NCBI GenBank assembly: GCA_945787445.1
Contig: CALZHT010000008.1
Coordinates: forward strand, 1 to 64,000
DNA: 64,000 nt
Reading direction: 5' to 3'
Origin: an uncultured Desulfobulbaceae bacterium
GTDB taxonomy: Bacteria; Desulfobacterota; Desulfobulbia; Desulfobulbales; CALZHT01
Position numbers and translations under genes: made by a program. Shown here piece after piece: positions 33,416 to 42,924 of the stretch. Under the pieces are notes generated by a model. That model saw only the letters and a program-made list of their open reading frames with translations, had not been told where the DNA came from and searched no databases. The first letter of the stretch is position 1. Every line of letters begins with the position of its first letter.

Positions 33416-36400
33416 TTACAGTTGGATTACGATATCCATTTCCTTTTTACCGAAAAGGGCTCGTTTCCTTTGGACGCGCAAGGTGACGGTATCGCCTTTC
33501 TCTTTATAGAGCATAGCGATTTTCAAGTCATCCAGAATTTCAATGGCTTTACCGTCAAGGGCAAGAATAACATCCTTTTCTTTTATCCCTGCCTCTTTGG
33601 CTTTGCCGCTCTTTGAAATTTTTGATATTACGAGTCGTTGATCCTCCTCAGCAAGGAGCACTCCCATCATGGCCTTTGGAGGTAGGGCTTCAGGGGGGAG
33701 AAAGAGAGCAAAGTCAACTTGACGGGAGTCAACAGGCTTGCCCGCTGCATTGATGAGTACGGACTGGGCAACCGGCACCCGTCGGGCCACTCTGGGCGGG
33801 ATAGCCGTATCTTTGAATACATGGCCCTGGCCGGCAATAACCACCACTTTTGTCTCAGGATTTGCGGCAAGGTATGCGGAAACGGTCTCGGCCATGGTTT
33901 CATCCCATAGGGCCTGGGATTGGAGAAAATTGGTAAATTGTTTGCTTTGCCCGGGTTGGTGGAGATGGAGGCGGAATGCCTGGGCGATTCGCTCCTGATA
34001 GCCGGGGATGCTCAGATCCCTGTCTGGCGGGATGGTTTCTTTTTCCTGGTCGGTAAGGCTGTCAATGCCGTTTTCTTTATATACCTTACTTGGAATTTTC
34101 TTTTCCAGATTCAGCCCTAAAATAGGGATCTGATTCCGCCGGGCAAATTCAATGATCGGCCGGTAATTACGGTAATCATATCCCCAGTTCTTAAAATAGC
34201 GAGATTCTTTTAAAAACGTGGCCTCATCGCTCTTTCCGGAAATATAATCATCCAGTGCGGGCTGGATGGTGCGGGCAAACATTTCCATGCCGATTGCTAT
34301 TTGTGGATTGTGATTGTACAGAGCCCGCACCACCTCAAGCTGCAGCTTGTGGTCCTCATAGCGGCTGTGGGTTTCACCCACGTAGACCACCTGTTTGTCG
34401 AGTATTTTGTTGAGAATATCATTGAAGCCGATGGTGGACTGCACCTCGATGCCGGTTGGTGGTTCATGGAGGATGTATATCAGGCCGCTATCGGCTGCAG
34501 TAATTTTTTTGTCTCTGATTCTGCCGTTTTCAAAATGAAGGTAACTGTATTTACCGTAATGCTCCAGCTTACGGCTCACCAATTCCACTGCCGATTTGCT
34601 CGCTGCACTTGTAAGGACGGCTATTTTTTCCGGACTCAAGGGATTCTTGCGAACATCAAGGGTAAAGCCTTTTTCAGGATAGCCCACCTTTGCAAATATT
34701 GATCTGACAAGAGGATTGTCAACTCCTAAGAAGATGACCGACATATTTGCCAACTCTGTCGTGGTCACATCTTCCGCCTCGGCGATCGGGCAATCCATGG
34801 CTTGAAGAATATCGAGGAAAGGCGCGAAGGTTTCACTATCAGCAGCAGTGCCGATTACTGCTAGTTTGTCAGCATCGCCGAGAAATCCCGACCAGACAGG
34901 TGGAATTTCGTCATGATCGAGTTGTCTGATTATATCGTAGTTCGGGTCAATGGCCAGTTCCAGTGGTGTCCCGGCCAAGGGGATCTCGATTTTGGTTTCA
35001 TTGTCTTTGATATGGATAGTTTTACGGACTTCTCCCTGCATGGTTTGTATAACAATGGGCACATCCATAACATAGGGGGTATCGTTCTTTTGTGCCAATG
35101 TGAAAGCCAGGACCGGCACGCCTTCCTTTTCTTCTGAGGAGATGTCCTTTACTTCCAGGTCAGGGAGGTCCTTCTGCTCAAGCCACTGGGTGAAATATTC
35201 CTCCATTTTGCTGCCGGCCACTGTTTCAAAACTGGTTATGATGTCATCCCATTTCGCTTCTTTGCCGTTCATCCGTTTGTAGAAATCCTGCAGGGCCTTA
35301 AAAAATAATTCATCACCAAGGGATTTGCGCAGCATGTGAAAGAGCATGCTGGTCTTGCCGTAGCCAATAGCGCGGATAGCCTTTTTATCTTTACTGGTGT
35401 CCAAGGCGTTTTTAAAGGCAACAAGGGGGATGGCGTTCTCTTGATTGACAAAATTATGGATCTTAAGGAGCTGCCCCTTGCGGAATTCGGCATCCTGGTT
35501 CTTGTCTTGCGCGTAAAGCTGATCAGCAAGATAGGTTGTCAGCCCTTCAGCCCAGTTACCTTGCGAAAGGTCAATATCGATGCTGTTTCCAAACCAGGAA
35601 TGCAGCACTTCATGGCCTAGAGAGGTTTCAAGGATAAAGGGGAGCCTGATGATGGCTTGACCAAGCAGGGTAAAGGATGGCATGGCAAAGCCGGTCGGCA
35701 GTCTGTTTTCTATGATGGCATAGCGTTTATAGGGATAGGGGCCGATCATTGCCTCGTAGCGCTTGAGATACGAAACAGTTTTTTGCCGGTAAGATTCTGC
35801 AAGATCCTGGTCTTCAGGGAAGAAATAGGAATACAGTTCCTTACCATCGCCAAAAATCTCTTTTTCAACAACATAAGGCCCGGCAACAAATGATACTGTT
35901 CTCCGCTGGGCGGGAAAGGTAAAGGTTACTTCCTTTCCTTTTTCTGTTTTTTTGCTTTCAAGATCGTCCGTTTCAGCTATAGCCTCGAAATCCGCGGGAA
36001 TGATTGCGGTGAGTGTTTGGAAAGAATCCTTGCCAAGCATGGGATGCCAGAATCCAGAGAGAACAATTCCTTCTGCTGATATGAGTGATTCAATGTTTCC
36101 TGCTTGTTCCGGAATCTCTTTCGCAAAGGTAATGGAAATATTTTGTGGATTGGCTTCCGGCGGTAATTCAAGGGTAAGTGGCAATGTTTCCGGCAAAAGG
36201 GCTTCTCCCTTATGAACAATGGACTCCACGGCAAGATCGCCTAAAAAGATATTGATCCCGGTGTTGGCGGGAACATCAATTTGTGAAACACCTTTGATCC
36301 TGTTTTTTTCAAGGTCAAAGGAAATATTCAGGCGATGGATCGGCGGATCCGCAGCTCCAGACACGCCATTATTCAAAGCCAAAAAGAAAAAAAGAAAGAA

Positions 36401-36460
36401 AAGGCTGGTCAAAATAGAGCTCATGGCGCGTATCTCAATTGTCCGGGAGAAGTTCTTCAT
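33416..36460 (-). CDS. M1-type peptidase, ChaN-like domain and PDZ domain in one exported protein
   Basis: About 1014 residues from ATG 36460. This start is preferred because it gives a positively charged n-region before the signal peptide ([14 protein letters not shown]...), although it overlaps trmFO by 26 bp; ATG 36424 is the alternative. The M1 domain has the zinc motif [11 protein letters not shown] with the third ligand in [10 protein letters not shown]. The usual GxMEN exopeptidase motif is GFAMPSF, so true aminopeptidase activity is uncertain. A ChaN/DUF399 domain starts at [13 protein letters not shown] (about residue 690), and the C-terminal 90 residues form a PDZ domain ([20 protein letters not shown]). 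It should be in the periplasm or outer membrane. Function of the fusion is unknown. Confidence 0.82.
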   Translation of the reverse strand: MKNFSRTIEIRAMSSILTSLFFLFFFLALNNGVSGAADPPIHRLNISFDLEKNRIKGVSQIDVPANTGINIFLGDLAVESIVHKGEALLPETLPLTLELPPEANPQNISITFAKEIPEQAGNIESLISAEGIVLSGFWHPMLGKDSFQTLTAIIPADFEAIAETDDLESKKTEKGKEVTFTFPAQRRTVSFVAGPYVVEKEIFGDGKELYSYFFPEDQDLAESYRQKTVSYLKRYEAMIGPYPYKRYAIIENRLPTGFAMPSFTLLGQAIIRLPFILETSLGHEVLHSWFGNSIDIDLSQGNWAEGLTTYLADQLYAQDKNQDAEFRKGQLLKIHNFVNQENAIPLVAFKNALDTSKDKKAIRAIGYGKTSMLFHMLRKSLGDELFFKALQDFYKRMNGKEAKWDDIITSFETVAGSKMEEYFTQWLEQKDLPDLEVKDISSEEKEGVPVLAFTLAQKNDTPYVMDVPIVIQTMQGEVRKTIHIKDNETKIEIPLAGTPLELAIDPNYDIIRQLDHDEIPPVWSGFLGDADKLAVIGTAADSETFAPFLDILQAMDCPIAEAEDVTTTELANMSVIFLGVDNPLVRSIFAKVGYPEKGFTLDVRKNPLSPEKIAVLTSAASKSAVELVSRKLEHYGKYSYLHFENGRIRDKKITAADSGLIYILHEPPTGIEVQSTIGFNDILNKILDKQVVYVGETHSRYEDHKLQLEVVRALYNHNPQIAIGMEMFARTIQPALDDYISGKSDEATFLKESRYFKNWGYDYRNYRPIIEFARRNQIPILGLNLEKKIPSKVYKENGIDSLTDQEKETIPPDRDLSIPGYQERIAQAFRLHLHQPGQSKQFTNFLQSQALWDETMAETVSAYLAANPETKVVVIAGQGHVFKDTAIPPRVARRVPVAQSVLINAAGKPVDSRQVDFALFLPPEALPPKAMMGVLLAEEDQRLVISKISKSGKAKEAGIKEKDVILALDGKAIEILDDLKIAMLYKEKGDTVTLRVQRKRALFGKKEMDIVIQL

Positions 36461-37808
36461 CCTTGATCCATTGCTCAAGAGATTCTCTGGCTTTTTCTGC
36501 ACGATATTTTCCTCGCAATTTTTTTGGGATTTTTTTCGTAAGGGCCGGGAAAAGGCCGAAATTAATGTTGGAAGGTTGAAAGTGTTTGGCGGCGGCGTTG
36601 GTTAAATGGGTAATAAGCGCGCCGTGAGCAGTGTCAGGAGGCGGTATTACGGGATTGCCGCCTTGCGCTGTTCTTGCCGCGTTTATGCCGGCCAGCAACC
36701 CCATGGCGCTTGATTCAACATACCCTTCGACGCCGGTAAGTTGTCCGGCAAGGAATACATTTTTCCTGCTGCGGAATTGCAGGAATGATGTGAGGACTTC
36801 AGGTGCGCAGACAAAGGTATTGCGGTGGATGCTGCCCATTCTCAGAAATTCGACATTTTCCAATCCAGGTATCATGGAAAAAACCCTTCTCTGTTCCGGA
36901 TAGGTTAGTTTTGTCTGGAAGCCTACCATATTATAACTGGTGCCTTCGCTGTTTTCCTGCCGAAGCTGGACTACTGCGTAAGGTACATGGCCGGTATGAG
37001 GATCCGGCAGCCCCACCGGCTTCATGGGCCCGAAGCGTGGAGTGTCATCGCCCCGTTCAAGCATGACCTCTATGGGAAGACATCCCTCGAAATACTTATG
37101 GCCTTCAAAAGATCTGAGAACCACTTTTTCAGCTTTTTTGAGAACAGCTATAAAGGCCTCGTACTGTTCCCTGTTCAGAGGACAGTTGAGGTAATCGCCC
37201 GGCCCATCGTCATATCTTGAAGCTCGGTAGATACTATCATAATTAAGAGAATCTGCAGAAACAATGGGAGCAATGGCATCATAAAATGCCAGATTCTCTG
37301 AGCCGGCCAGTTCGGCAATTTGCGCAACCAGCACCTGCGAAGTCAGAGGCCCTGTGGCAATTATGACCGGGATATCGTGTTTTGTGTCAGATGAAGGAGG
37401 GATTTCTTTAGCCTCTTCCCTGAAGATCGTTATTAAGGGATGTTCTTCAATCATCCGGGTGATCAATTCGGCAAAGCGCTCCCTGTCAACGGCCAGGGCT
37501 TTGCCGGCCGGTACTCTGGTATGCAGGGCGGCGTCCATGATCAAAGATTCAAGACGGTGCATTTCCTTCTTGAGGATACCAACGGCTGAAGAGGAGTCGG
37601 CGGAACGCAGGGAATTGCTGCACACCAGTTCGGCGAGCTGCGGCGAATGGTGCGCTGGACTGAACCGTTGCGGCTTCATCTCGTAAAGGCTGACCCGGCA
37701 CCCACGTTTTGCGGCCTGCCAAGCAGCTTCGCAACCTGCCAGGCCGCCGCCGATTATGCATATCTCTTGTGCGGTCACATTGCACCCCGGCTCGTCATGG
37801 ATATACAA
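36435..37808 (-). CDS. trmFO: TrmFO, FAD-dependent tRNA m5U54 methyltransferase
   Basis: 457 residues. FAD-binding [27 protein letters not shown] at the N-terminus, then the family motif [10 protein letters not shown] and a FETCLPIE-like [10 protein letters not shown]. The C-terminal [14 protein letters not shown] is typical. It methylates U54 in tRNA using methylenetetrahydrofolate and FADH2. The exact start is uncertain; GTG at 37778 ([12 protein letters not shown]) is a shorter option. Its 3' end overlaps the peptidase start on the same strand. Confidence 0.95.
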   Translation of the reverse strand: MYIHDEPGCNVTAQEICIIGGGLAGCEAAWQAAKRGCRVSLYEMKPQRFSPAHHSPQLAELVCSNSLRSADSSSAVGILKKEMHRLESLIMDAALHTRVPAGKALAVDRERFAELITRMIEEHPLITIFREEAKEIPPSSDTKHDIPVIIATGPLTSQVLVAQIAELAGSENLAFYDAIAPIVSADSLNYDSIYRASRYDDGPGDYLNCPLNREQYEAFIAVLKKAEKVVLRSFEGHKYFEGCLPIEVMLERGDDTPRFGPMKPVGLPDPHTGHVPYAVVQLRQENSEGTSYNMVGFQTKLTYPEQRRVFSMIPGLENVEFLRMGSIHRNTFVCAPEVLTSFLQFRSRKNVFLAGQLTGVEGYVESSAMGLLAGINAARTAQGGNPVIPPPDTAHGALITHLTNAAAKHFQPSNINFGLFPALTKKIPKKLRGKYRAEKARESLEQWIKDEELLPDN

Positions 37809-37883
37809 AGCGGGCTTTTTTGCCCTCGGCTATAATCTCAAGAGAAAGGTAATACACCTGCCTTTCATTGGAGGTAGCTTTAG

Positions 37884-38010
37884 CTCGTAGTTATTATATT
37901 CGTGCTCGTGCTCGTAATCGAAAAGCAAGCATAATTTTGTATCATAGATAAAAGTAAGATCGATTACGATCACGATTACGATCACGAGCACGATAAAAAC
38001 GGGTCTACTG
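37884..38010 (+). repeat. Inverted-repeat element, family R3, copy 2
   Basis: CGTGCTCGTGCTCGTAATCG on the left and CGATTACGATCACG...CACGAGCACGATAAAAA on the right, ending in GGGTCTA, as in copy 1 at 30741. It lies between adk and trmFO. Confidence 0.7.
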
Positions 38011-38087
38011 GATCCTTATCCGTATCCGTATTGTAAACAACATTTTCCCGCATCCATAAAATTTTCGGCACTGCGGTTGGTAATTGT

Positions 38088-38735
38088 TTATATGCCAAGT
38101 TCATCCTTTATGGCGTTAACCACAATATCACTTGAGGTGCCGGTAATGGTCCTGAGCAATCCTTCTTTTTCATAGAATCCGACCAGGGGCGCGGTTTTTT
38201 CGTTGTACGTTGCAAGGCGATGGCTGATGGCTTCTTCTGTCTCATCATCGCGCTGGATAACCGGGCTGCCGCATTTGTCGCAGATTCCTTCCTGCGTGGG
38301 CGGGTTGCTCTTTACATTATAAATGGCCTGGCATGCAGAATTGGAGCAGGTCCTTCTGGTGCAAAGCCGATCCAGTATTACATCCTTTGGCACATCGATG
38401 TTCACCGCCAAATCGAGCTTGATGGACAGCTTGCCGAGCAGATCTCGCAAAGCCTCAGCCTGGGGAATGGTACGCGGAAAGCCGTCCAGCAGGAAGCCTT
38501 TCTGGCAGTCAGGTTCCTGCAGTCGTTTTTCCATAATTCCCATGATCAGGGAATCGGGTACGAGATCACCGCGTTTCATATACGCTTCAGCCTCTTTTCC
38601 CAAATCCGTGCCGGCTTGCACGGCACCACGCAAGATATCACCGGTAGAAATCTGTACCGATCCGTCAATCGCGGTTAGCTGTTTTGCAACAGTGCCTTTT
38701 CCAGCGCCTGGGGCGCCCAATAGAATTAATTTCAT
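38088..38735 (-). CDS. adk: Adenylate kinase with a zinc-type LID
   Basis: 215 residues. Walker A GAPGAGKGT (residues 7-15), FLLDGFPRT motif and DRLCTRRTC. The LID carries four cysteines (CSNSAC and CDKC), a zinc-binding type common in Gram-positives, Thermotoga and several proteobacterial lineages. It converts AMP and ATP to two ADP. An R1 repeat copy starts 22 bp before the start codon. Confidence 0.97.
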   Translation of the reverse strand: MKLILLGAPGAGKGTVAKQLTAIDGSVQISTGDILRGAVQAGTDLGKEAEAYMKRGDLVPDSLIMGIMEKRLQEPDCQKGFLLDGFPRTIPQAEALRDLLGKLSIKLDLAVNIDVPKDVILDRLCTRRTCSNSACQAIYNVKSNPPTQEGICDKCGSPVIQRDDETEEAISHRLATYNEKTAPLVGFYEKEGLLRTITGTSSDIVVNAIKDELGI

Positions 38736-38756
38736 GGGTATTCTCCTCCAAAATTG

Positions 38757-38868
38757 ATGATCCCGTAAAAAATCGGGAAAACGGTTAACGTGCCATGTAA
38801 TTTCAACCAGTTACAACGTAATACATCGATGAATTTGTATTTTTTTACGATTTCATCAAAAAATTATA
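38757..38868 (+). repeat. Dispersed structured repeat, family R1, copy 2
   Basis: Core ACGGTTAACGTGCCATGTAATTTC, 5' CCCGTAAAAAATCGGG hairpin and a 3' imperfect hairpin GATGAATTTGTA/TACGATTTCATC. It lies in the 813-bp gap upstream of adk (38736-39548). Confidence 0.85.
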
Positions 38869-39082
38869 GATTCAAAGAAAGTTAAAGAAACAGAAAATCG
38901 GCAAAGTAGTAATCCACATTCCTTTTCAAAATTTGCAACGCTCAATTTAGGAAAATTTAAGGCCGGAAACTATACACGATTTTTTCCTATGAGGATACCC
39001 TTAAAATGAGAAAAGCGGCAACTCCAGGAATACATTCTGAAAAGTTTAAAAAGTGCATCTATAAGACATGTATATAATAAAT

Positions 39083-39187
39083 GATTTACCCACAAAAAAT
39101 CTGGAAAGCGGTTAACGTCCCATGTAATTTCAAATAGTTACAACGTAATACATCGTTAAAATCGTATTTTTACGATTTTATCAATAA
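39083..39187 (+). repeat. Dispersed structured repeat, family R1, copy 3
   Basis: Core GCGGTTAACGTCCCATGTAATTTC and 3' hairpin TAAAATCGTA/TACGATTTTA. Relative to copy 1 one G-C pair of the stem has become A-T on both sides. It follows copy 2 in the same orientation, about 215 bp away. Confidence 0.85.
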
Positions 39188-39273
39188 TTTTTATTTCACA
39201 AAAAAAGCTGATTATCATCATTTCTCAGCTACCTTAAAGATACGAAGGATAACCTATTGACTTTTGCTATGTC

Positions 39274-39343
39274 TGTCATTTCGAACGAACGTGAGAAATC
39301 TTTTCCTGGAGCAATGAGATTTCTCGTTGTGCTCGAAATGACA
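39274..39343. repeat. Palindromic repeat (TGTCATTTCGA...TCGAAATGACA)
   Basis: TGTCATTTCGA and GAGAAATCT on the left, AGATTTCTC and TCGAAATGACA on the right. This palindrome type is widespread in genomes of several phyla, in my recollection as a REP/MITE-like element. It lies in the adk-hsp20 gap. Confidence 0.75.
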
Positions 39344-39423
39344 AGGGGTTCTAAAACGAGAATAAAAATAGCTGAATTTTAGTGGTAATCACATAAAATA
39401 ATTTCCGCGCTGTTGCGGTTCTC

Positions 39424-39480
39424 TTGACAAAGGGATGATTGGTATTATTGTATTATTAGAATAGTATAATGGTAATAATA
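39424..39480 (+). promoter_or_regulatory. Candidate promoter/operator region of the hsp20 operon
   Basis: TTGACA at 39424-39429 and several TATTAT-like -10 candidates follow (39443, 39451), but none has ideal spacing. The stretch from TATTATT (39443) to AATAATA (39474) has partial dyad symmetry. No CIRCE element or sigma-32 consensus is seen. Confidence 0.35.
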
Positions 39481-39548
39481 TCAAACGATTATTATATTTT
39501 TTCTCCTAATGAATGGAGAAAAAATCATCGAAAAGGAGGTGAAGGGAA

Positions 39549-40022
39549 ATGGCAGATCTCGTACCGTTCAGACGAAAATCTGGTTTGCCGGAGATGTTTA
39601 GAGAAATGGAGGATTTTGTTAATCGGTTCTGGAGGTTATCACCGTTTGAAAAGTTTTCACCATTTGAAGAGACAGAGGGTGTGATGGATGTTGGCTGGCA
39701 GCCTACGCTGGATCTTTCTGAAACAGACGATGATGTTATTGTGAAAGCCGAATTACCGGGACTTGAAGCAAAAGACCTCGATATTTCCCTTGAACGTGAT
39801 CTCCTGGTGCTGAAAGGTGAAAAGAAACAGGAAAAAGAGGAGAAAAACAAGCGCTTTCATCGGATTGAACGCACCTATGGCGCATTTCATCGGGCTATCC
39901 GACTGCCGGTTGAAGTGAAGACCGACAAGATCGATGCAACATTTAAGGATGGCGTTCTGACTGTAACTTTACCGAAAGCGGAAGATGCAAAGAAACAAAT
40001 AACCCATATTAAAATTCATTAA
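39549..40022 (+). CDS. Small heat-shock protein, Hsp20 family (1 of 3)
   Basis: 157 residues with an alpha-crystallin domain (about 50-145): PTLDLSETDDDVIVKAELPGLEAKDLDISLERDLLVLKGEKK, then the C-terminal GVLTVTLPKAE motif. It follows an AAAGGAGGTGAAG ribosome-binding site. sHSPs hold unfolded proteins as ATP-independent chaperones. It is the first of three tandem, similar sHSP genes that end in a strong terminator. Confidence 0.95.
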   Translation: MADLVPFRRKSGLPEMFREMEDFVNRFWRLSPFEKFSPFEETEGVMDVGWQPTLDLSETDDDVIVKAELPGLEAKDLDISLERDLLVLKGEKKQEKEEKNKRFHRIERTYGAFHRAIRLPVEVKTDKIDATFKDGVLTVTLPKAEDAKKQITHIKIH

Positions 40023-40101
40023 CGCAATAGGTACAAGCCAGGGCGGCTGTTGAGGCAGTCGCTCTGATTTTTTATAAGGTATCTCTTGAAGGAGGATTGT
40101 T

Positions 40102-40560
40102 ATGGCAATTATACGATTTTCGGACAGGCCATTCTGGAGGCATCCCTGGGATGATCTCGAGAAGGTACGCAATGAAATGGATAAAATGTTCCGTGGCGTC
40201 TCAGCGGAAATGCCATGGATACCGAGAGCAACGGTGTATCCTGCCTTAAATGTATCCGAGGATGAGGATAACATCTATGTCAGGGCGGAAATTCCTGGTG
40301 TGAAACCGGAAGATCTCGATATTTCCATTGAGGGTGAAACCCTTACACTAAAGGGGGAGCGCCAGGAGCAGACCCCGGATAAAAAATTTTCCTACCACCG
40401 GCACGAGATTGAAACCGGGCGATTCAGCAGGGCATTGGCACTGCCTACAAGAATTGACAGTGAAAAGATTGAGGCCAGTTACCGGAATGGCATAATAAAA
40501 ATCACTCTACCCAAAGCTGCGGAAGTGAAGCCCAAAAAGATAGGCGTAAGTGCGGATTAA
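40102..40560 (+). CDS. Small heat-shock protein, Hsp20 family (2 of 3)
   Basis: 152 residues. The alpha-crystallin domain has VYPALNVSEDEDNIYVRAEIPGVKPEDLDISIEGETLTLKGER and NGIIKITLPKA. A ribosome-binding site AAGGAGG lies 8 bp before the start. It has about the same length as the first but a different N-terminus (WRHPWDDLEKVRNEMDKMF), so the three may form mixed oligomers. Confidence 0.95.
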   Translation: MAIIRFSDRPFWRHPWDDLEKVRNEMDKMFRGVSAEMPWIPRATVYPALNVSEDEDNIYVRAEIPGVKPEDLDISIEGETLTLKGERQEQTPDKKFSYHRHEIETGRFSRALALPTRIDSEKIEASYRNGIIKITLPKAAEVKPKKIGVSAD

Positions 40561-40592
40561 GCCTGGTTATGAGGTGAAAAGGAGGTGTGCAT

Positions 40593-40994
40593 ATGACTGA
40601 TAAGGAATTAAAAGTTCAGGAAAAAAAAGAGACCCAGACCCAGGGTGAGCCGACAAAACCCGGTCGTCAATTTATCCCTTCCGTTGACATATATGAAACT
40701 GAGGGTGCAGTAATGTTACGTGCCGATATGCCGGGGGTTGATAAGTCAGGGGTCAGTATCGACCTGGAAAAAGGCGTCTTAACCATAAACGGCACAATGG
40801 ACGGTGATGAAGATCCATCAGAAAGGGTGTTGCTGAAGGAGTATGAGACGGGCCATTATATGAGGCGTTTCACCATCTCTGAGGCTATTGATCAAGAAAA
40901 AATAGAGGCCAAAATCGTAGATGGGGTGCTCACCCTTGTGCTTCCCAAGATAGAGCCGGCAAAACCGAGAAAGATTGAAGTACACGGCGGTTAA
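40593..40994 (+). CDS. Small heat-shock protein, Hsp20 family (3 of 3)
   Basis: 133 residues from ATG 40593, which has GGAGG 7 bp upstream; the track's GTG 40587 is less likely. The N-terminal arm is short and lysine/glutamate-rich. The alpha-crystallin domain starts at FIPSVDIYETEGAVMLRADMPGV and ends DGVLTLVLPKIEPA. The most diverged of the three; probably a specialised oligomer partner. Confidence 0.93.
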   Translation: MTDKELKVQEKKETQTQGEPTKPGRQFIPSVDIYETEGAVMLRADMPGVDKSGVSIDLEKGVLTINGTMDGDEDPSERVLLKEYETGHYMRRFTISEAIDQEKIEAKIVDGVLTLVLPKIEPAKPRKIEVHGG

Positions 40995-41035
40995 TAGCAA
41001 ATCTGATATCTACGTATTAGATATTTATAAAAAAG

Positions 41036-41072
41036 AAAAAGGCCGTTTGATAAGGAAAACGGCCTTTTTTAT
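41036..41072 (+). terminator. Rho-independent terminator of the hsp20 operon
   Basis: AAAAAGGCCGTTT (41036-41048) pairs with AAACGGCCTTTTTT (41057-41070), followed by ATT. The stem is long and the T-tract strong, 40 bp after the last sHSP stop. Confidence 0.92.
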
Positions 41073-41509
41073 TAGGCTATGAGGAAGGAGACCTTTTGAA
41101 GAAGAAAGGGAACAAGCAAAGCTCACCTATTCTCCATTGCGTGTTGAAGCGAAACAGAAATCCCCTTTTATACACAGCGTCTTCAATCCGATACATCCAA
41201 TCATGTTTCGTCAGTTACTGCGGTGCCCGCCAATCCCGCTACAGCGGGGCTCTACCGGCTCCTTGCTCGTTATTTTTAAATGCAGGGTGCCCGCCTGCCG
41301 GGCAGTCTGGTACCTATGTCGCTCTATATAGGGGGATTTCGTGGAACTCTACTAAATGCGATGCACACGTGGAACCAGATAGGGATTGTGTATTGGTTTG
41401 GTTTGTGTATATCGTTTAAATAACAAGGCAGGTGAGGCAGAGAGGAGCACAACAAAACATCACGAATACCAATAGAGCAGTCCAGCTTCATTTACGGGCA
41501 GAGATAACC
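41073..41509. other. Gene-free interval before the Mrp operon
   Basis: 437 bp. It contains short GC-rich inverted pieces (CCCGCCAATCCCGCTACAGCGGGGC and GTGCCCGCCTGCCGGGCA) that look like repeat remnants. The 107-residue ORF at 41096 crosses them and is not credible. No promoter clear enough to call. Confidence 0.5.
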
Positions 41510-42037
41510 ATGACCGAAAGCAGCAGCAATCTTCTGTATCGTCGCCTGGCAATCAGCAGCCCGCGAGTCGTGGTGCGCGTCCTCGTCTTATCCATCCTGT
41601 GGGTCGTTCTTAGCGGTAATGATGTTAAAAGTTGGATTGTCGGTGCGCCTGCTGTGCTTCTTGCAGTGTGCTGGAGTTTTATACTTGCCCCTGCTTCTTA
41701 TTGGCCCTTGAGTTTTGGCGGCGCCTGCCGGTTTATCCCTTTTTTTCTTGGAAAATCTTTTCACAGCGGCATCGATGTCATGCGCCGCACCTTTTCTCCG
41801 GTAATGCCGGTTAATCCAGGATTGGTTGACTATGCTACTTTCCTGCCGGACGGGCCGCCCCGCATCCTTTTCGCCAATACCATCAGCCTGCTGCCCGGCA
41901 CCTTGAGCGTCGACCTGCAGGGCAATGTCGTAATCATCCATACCATTGACAAAAACCAGCCGATCTGGACCAACATCCATAATCTGGAGTGGCATGTTGC
42001 CGCCCTTTTTGGGGTGCACCCGGGAGGACAGAAGTAG
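41510..42037 (+). CDS. mrpE: Mrp antiporter subunit E
   Basis: 175 residues from ATG 41510 (GAGATAACC before it is a weak ribosome-binding site; the track's longer start is less likely). The family order is clear: two N-terminal helices with VVVRVLVLSILWVVLSG, a pair of helices, then DYATFLPDGPPRILFANTISLLPGTLSVDLQGNVVIIHTID, the conserved MrpE/MnhE C-terminal region. MrpE is needed for assembly of the multi-subunit Na+(or K+)/H+ antiporter. It starts a nine-gene operon. Confidence 0.9.
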   Translation: MTESSSNLLYRRLAISSPRVVVRVLVLSILWVVLSGNDVKSWIVGAPAVLLAVCWSFILAPASYWPLSFGGACRFIPFFLGKSFHSGIDVMRRTFSPVMPVNPGLVDYATFLPDGPPRILFANTISLLPGTLSVDLQGNVVIIHTIDKNQPIWTNIHNLEWHVAALFGVHPGGQK

Positions 42038-42039
42038 GC

Positions 42040-42327
42040 ATGAGGATAATGCACATGGTTTTCGCCCTGGTTTTGCTTTTTGCCGTAGTAGCCGGCCTGG
42101 TCCGCATTCTCAAAGGGCCCACTGCTGCCGACCGCATGTTGGCGGCACAGCTATTCGGGACCTGCGGCGTGGCCATCATCCTGCTGCTGGCCAAGGGACT
42201 GGACGCTGTAGTTCTGCTAGACGTAGCTCTGGTCTTTGCACTACTGACCGCTCTGGCTACAACCACTTTTGTGCGCCGCACCTGGTATGCAGGTCCTGAA
42301 GAGGAGGGGTCGGATGGAGAGTTTTGA
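42040..42327 (+). CDS. mrpF: Mrp antiporter subunit F
   Basis: 95 residues from ATG 42040, 2 bp after mrpE, with a GGGAGGACA ribosome-binding site. Three membrane helices; the RILKGPTAADRMLAAQLFG and LLDVALVFALLTAL motifs are typical of MrpF. Confidence 0.9.
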   Translation: MRIMHMVFALVLLFAVVAGLVRILKGPTAADRMLAAQLFGTCGVAIILLLAKGLDAVVLLDVALVFALLTALATTTFVRRTWYAGPEEEGSDGEF

Positions 42328-42616
42328 CGTTCTCGGCAGTGGAGTGATTATCATGGGACTACCTTTTTTTCTGTCCGGTACCGTTGGACTACTGCGCTTT
42401 CCGGATATTTACACCCGTTTGCATGCTCTTACCAAGGCCGATAATGTCGGGCTCGGTATGATCATTCTCGGCCTGATCCTGCAGGCCGGGAGCTGGGCTG
42501 TCGTGGCCAAGCTGTTTTTTATTTGGATTCTCGTGCTGATCGCCAGCTCCGCCTCCTGTCATCTGGTTGCGCGTCGTGCCTTGCAGAAAAGGATTCAGCC
42601 ATGGTCGCGGAAATGA
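42314..42616 (+). CDS. mrpG: Mrp antiporter subunit G
   Basis: 100 residues from ATG 42314, overlapping mrpF by 14 bp. Three helices; GTVGLLRFPDIYTRLHALTKADNVGLG is the MrpG signature. Confidence 0.92.
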   Translation: MESFDVLGSGVIIMGLPFFLSGTVGLLRFPDIYTRLHALTKADNVGLGMIILGLILQAGSWAVVAKLFFIWILVLIASSASCHLVARRALQKRIQPWSRK

Positions 42617-42924
42617 CATACATCATGGCAGGCTTTGACATGCTGCTGGTCGCCACCCTTTTATGGCTGGCCTGGCGTCTTTTATCCACCCCTGATATTT
42701 TCAAGGCTGTGGTGCTGTTTATCTGCTTCGGCTTGGTCATGGCCCTGGCCTGGGTAAGATTGCGGGCACCTGATGTGGCCCTGGCCGAAGCCGCCATAGG
42801 GGCGGGTATTACCGGACCGCTGTTCCTTGCCGCCCTGCGGCGTATGGAGCGACTTAGCAAAGAGGAACGCCGCCTCGATTTTGAGGAAGACAGAGATGCT
42901 GACCACAGCCCCGGCAAAGTATAG
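42601..42924 (+). CDS. Mrp-associated DUF4040/MbhD-like subunit
   Basis: 107 residues from ATG 42601, overlapping mrpG by 16 bp. Helices with LLVATLLWLAWRLLSTPDIFKAVVLFICFGLVMALAWVRLRAPDVALAEAAIGAGITGPLF. The RAPDVALAEAAIGAG motif is the DUF4040 pattern found at the C-terminus of MrpA or as the separate MbhD subunit. Here it is separate, so no fused MrpA is present. Confidence 0.85.
   Translation: MVAEMTYIMAGFDMLLVATLLWLAWRLLSTPDIFKAVVLFICFGLVMALAWVRLRAPDVALAEAAIGAGITGPLFLAALRRMERLSKEERRLDFEEDRDADHSPGKV

Noticed and set aside
30741-38010. R3 copies as operator sites for a regulator
   Set aside because: Element length, internal slippage-like repetition and position after genes argue for a repeat element rather than an operator.
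41096-41419. 107-residue ORF between hsp20 and Mrp operons
   Set aside because: It runs through GC-rich repeat remnants, has no plausible composition and no domain. Not a real gene.
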